From Actinomycetota bacterium (GTDB lineage Bacteria > Actinomycetota > Thermoleophilia > UBA2241), in contig PMKX01000107.1 of NCBI GenBank assembly GCA_003158705.1, positions 7,246 through 14,350 on the forward strand: a DNA stretch of 7,105 nt. Direction: 5' to 3'. Shown here one piece after another: positions 6,701 to 7,105 of the stretch; within the stretch, counting starts at the first letter, position 1, and the number at the start of each line of letters is the position of its first letter. The notes under the pieces were generated by a model. That model did no database searches. It was given only the letters and a program-made list of their open reading frames with translations, and was not told where the DNA came from. A program made the translations under genes and the position numbers.

Positions 6701-6818
6701 TCGTGAGCGAGAAGATGCGGCGCGCCGTCTCCTGGATCTGGCCCTCCAGGGTATCGTGCGGCGCTTCGCCTGCGGGTCGCTGCGTCGGCTCTGCGGTGAC
6801 GCCTTCCTGTAGGGTCAC
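3774..6818 (-). CDS. putA: Bifunctional proline dehydrogenase / L-glutamate gamma-semialdehyde dehydrogenase PutA
   Basis: The 1014-residue enzyme oxidises proline to P5C with FAD, passing electrons to quinone, then oxidises glutamate semialdehyde to glutamate with NAD. An N-terminal helical region includes LKVELFRFVDVFPTL (66-80). The PRODH barrel (about 125-465) shows NLSLKITSLYSQIDP (214-228), DLEQFRYRDL (259-268), LRLVKGAYWDYE (319-330), FASHNVRSL (371-379) and the substrate motif Y434..R437-R438..E441-N442. A linker leads to the aldehyde dehydrogenase domain (about 520-1003): VVAPWNFPLAI (664-674), FTGS (743-746), catalytic region EMGGKN with E772, GQKCSA with nucleophile C806, and EEIFGP (905-910). 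There is no ribbon-helix-helix domain before the PRODH part and no long C-terminal extension, so it is the minimal bifunctional form, near 1000 residues like other type A PutAs. The start is GTG with AGGAGG five bases upstream. Likely peripheral on the inner membrane face. Regulation probably acts at the divergent region holding the 11-bp dyad. Confidence 0.96.
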   Translation of the reverse strand: MTLQEGVTAEPTQRPAGEAPHDTLEGQIQETARRIFSLTTKPKLSRWSAERWQTEMMDWAMQDERLKVELFRFVDVFPTLGSRAEIARHLREYFGQEGVHAPAPLRLGIGLAAPGSPLSPVAGAVIRKQLRAFAQRFIVGRDARSAVPTLRALRRADTGFTLDVLGEASVSEAEADAYAHAYLELLDGLAQEAASWQPAAIVDQAAWGPVPRVNLSLKITSLYSQIDPVDFAGSVRAVAERLRPIMRKAMHTGAALTLDLEQFRYRDLTAAVFRELLDEDEFREYDQAGLVLQAYLRDAEADLAHLIDWAEAGRRTISLRLVKGAYWDYETVLAAQEGWPLPVFTHKPDTDAMFERLVRTMLEHPSIRPAFASHNVRSLAAVMATARSLSVADDAFEIQMLHGMGDPIKEAVRALGLRLREYAPVGELIPGMAYLVRRLLENTANDSFLRHTFVEGEAVDQLVQPPQPSPEFPCQPHLAVVASTDPASPSPFRNQPHADFSRREKRDDYDAALAAVRNRLGKPSPLWIGGRQITTKHREASFNPARPAETVGVTSYGGPAEALAAVEAARRAQPAWGDTPPAQRAALLFRAAELMRGELCELAALETLEAAKTRREADADVGEAIDFLEYYGREMLRLGGQRKMGGAPGELNHYFYQPRGPALVVAPWNFPLAILTGMTSAALVAGNTVIVKPAGPTPIIGAQLARILHAAGAPPGVVNYLPCSGGEVGDLLVTHPDVSLIAFTGSQEVGLRIISQAAQHPARDGVKHVIAEMGGKNAIIVDSDADLDVAVLETIVSAFHYSGQKCSAASRVVVLEQAYETFVNRLVEATRSLRVGPPEDPATRVGPVITAAAKERIEEFIEQGKSEARLAFAGGPPAGGWPDHGFYVAPHIFVDVPPQAVIAQEEIFGPVVAVLRARDMDEALAIANGTRFALTGGLISRSPATIARVRREFRVGNLYINRGITGALVERQPFGGFKMSGIGSKAGGPDYLLQFMEPRTITENTMRRGFAPPD

Positions 6819-6823
6819 GAAAG

Positions 6824-6829
6824 CCTCCT
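6824..6829 (-). promoter_or_regulatory. Ribosome binding site of putA (fixes a GTG start)
   Basis: AGGAGG on the minus strand lies five bases (CTTTC) before the GTG at 6818-6816. The ATG at 6834-6832 just upstream is in another frame and lies too close to be served by this site. Confidence 0.75.
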
Positions 6830-6850
6830 GCCATGCGCTTGCCGGACTCT

Positions 6851-6918
6851 GGCGACGAGAGCCTGCTCAGTCACGGCCACCACTACGGCCGCGTGCACCT
6901 TTCGGGCCTCTCGTCGCC
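6851..6918. promoter_or_regulatory. Long-spaced 11-bp inverted repeat in the putA/GNAT divergent region
   Basis: GGCGACGAGAG (6851-6861) and CTCTCGTCGCC (6908-6918) are exact reverse complements, separated by 46 bp. A smaller dyad, CGGCC (6874-6878) with GGCCG (6887-6891), is nested inside with its centre two bases off the outer one. The element fills much of the 150-bp gap between two divergent starts. It may be a pair of operator half-sites for a regulator controlling putA, the acetyltransferase or both, or a stem in the putA 5' leader. A TAGTAT at 6926-6931, just outside the right arm, could be the -10 of the + strand gene, but I find no convincing -35. Confidence 0.5.
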
Positions 6919-6968
6919 CATAGCGTAGTATGAGAAGGCTATCACTGTCGAAGGTGGGGGAGAGCCGC

Positions 6969-7105
6969 ATGACGAAGAGCTTGTTCACCGTCGATGAGTT
7001 CGCGCTGGCGGAGTTCGACGAGGTCCACGACCTCTGGCAGCGCACGGGGCTGTGGATGCGGCCGTCGGACGATAGGGAGCACGTGCTCCTCAAGTTGCAG
7101 CGCGA
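6969..7105 (+). CDS. GNAT-family N-acetyltransferase, N-terminal fragment (3' end outside window)
   Basis: ATG at 6969 opens a frame that runs off the right edge after 45 complete codons. The start MTKSLFTVDEFALAEFDEVH is followed by DLWQRTGLWMRPSDDREHVL and LKLQR. The stretch 'D.V..LW...GL..RPSD......L.KL.R' is the opening beta strand and helix typical of a common subgroup of GNAT acetyltransferases, in which 'DP.LFLVAE' normally comes next. Those enzymes move an acetyl group from acetyl-CoA to an amine; the acetyl-CoA loop (Q/RxxGxG/A) is outside the window, so neither activity nor substrate can be judged. A GGGGGAG ribosome site at 6956-6962 supports the start. The gene diverges from putA across 150 bp. 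Confidence 0.65.
   Translation, partial: MTKSLFTVDEFALAEFDEVHDLWQRTGLWMRPSDDREHVLLKLQR

Overview
The window is high-GC DNA (roughly two thirds G+C by eye). It uses GTG starts in several genes, has purine-rich Shine-Dalgarno sites close to most starts, and its codons are strongly G/C-ending. This suggests a high-GC bacterium such as a deep-branching actinobacterium (Thermoleophilia-like) or a Chloroflexota member. That placement is inference only: nothing in the window is a lineage marker. I see no rRNA, tRNA, CRISPR array, insertion sequence, integrase or phage gene. This is ordinary chromosomal housekeeping and catabolic territory.

Layout. Bases 1-230 (+) are the 3' end of a spermidine-synthase-like methyltransferase-fold gene. 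After about 130 bp comes a short + strand unit: iscX (360-557), a 65-residue iron-sulfur assembly accessory protein, overlapping by 14 bp a gene for a stand-alone Lon substrate-binding-domain protein (544-1176). This unit runs tail to tail, with a 1-bp gap, into a minus-strand block. Read in transcription order, that block is: putA, a fused proline dehydrogenase / glutamate-semialdehyde dehydrogenase (6818-3774); a tiny predicted membrane protein of 33 residues (3676-3575); a two-TM DUF4349 envelope protein (3389-2283); and a zinc-free medium-chain NADPH:quinone-type oxidoreductase (2152-1178). A GNAT acetyltransferase gene (6969 onward, +) diverges from putA and is cut by the window end.

How the genes fit together. 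PutA oxidises proline to glutamate in two steps and feeds electrons to the quinone pool. Nothing else here is an obvious part of proline catabolism, and PutA has no DNA-binding domain of its own, so its regulator must lie elsewhere. The 150-bp putA/GNAT divergent region carries a perfect 11-bp inverted repeat spaced by 46 bp, the best candidate control element in the window. The DUF4349-to-oxidoreductase gap is packed with three hairpins, two of them mutually exclusive. The items most worth a second look are the unlisted 33-residue membrane ORF behind putA, the long-spaced dyad in front of putA, the hairpin cluster at 2176-2247, and an iscX gene sitting away from any isc/suf genes.
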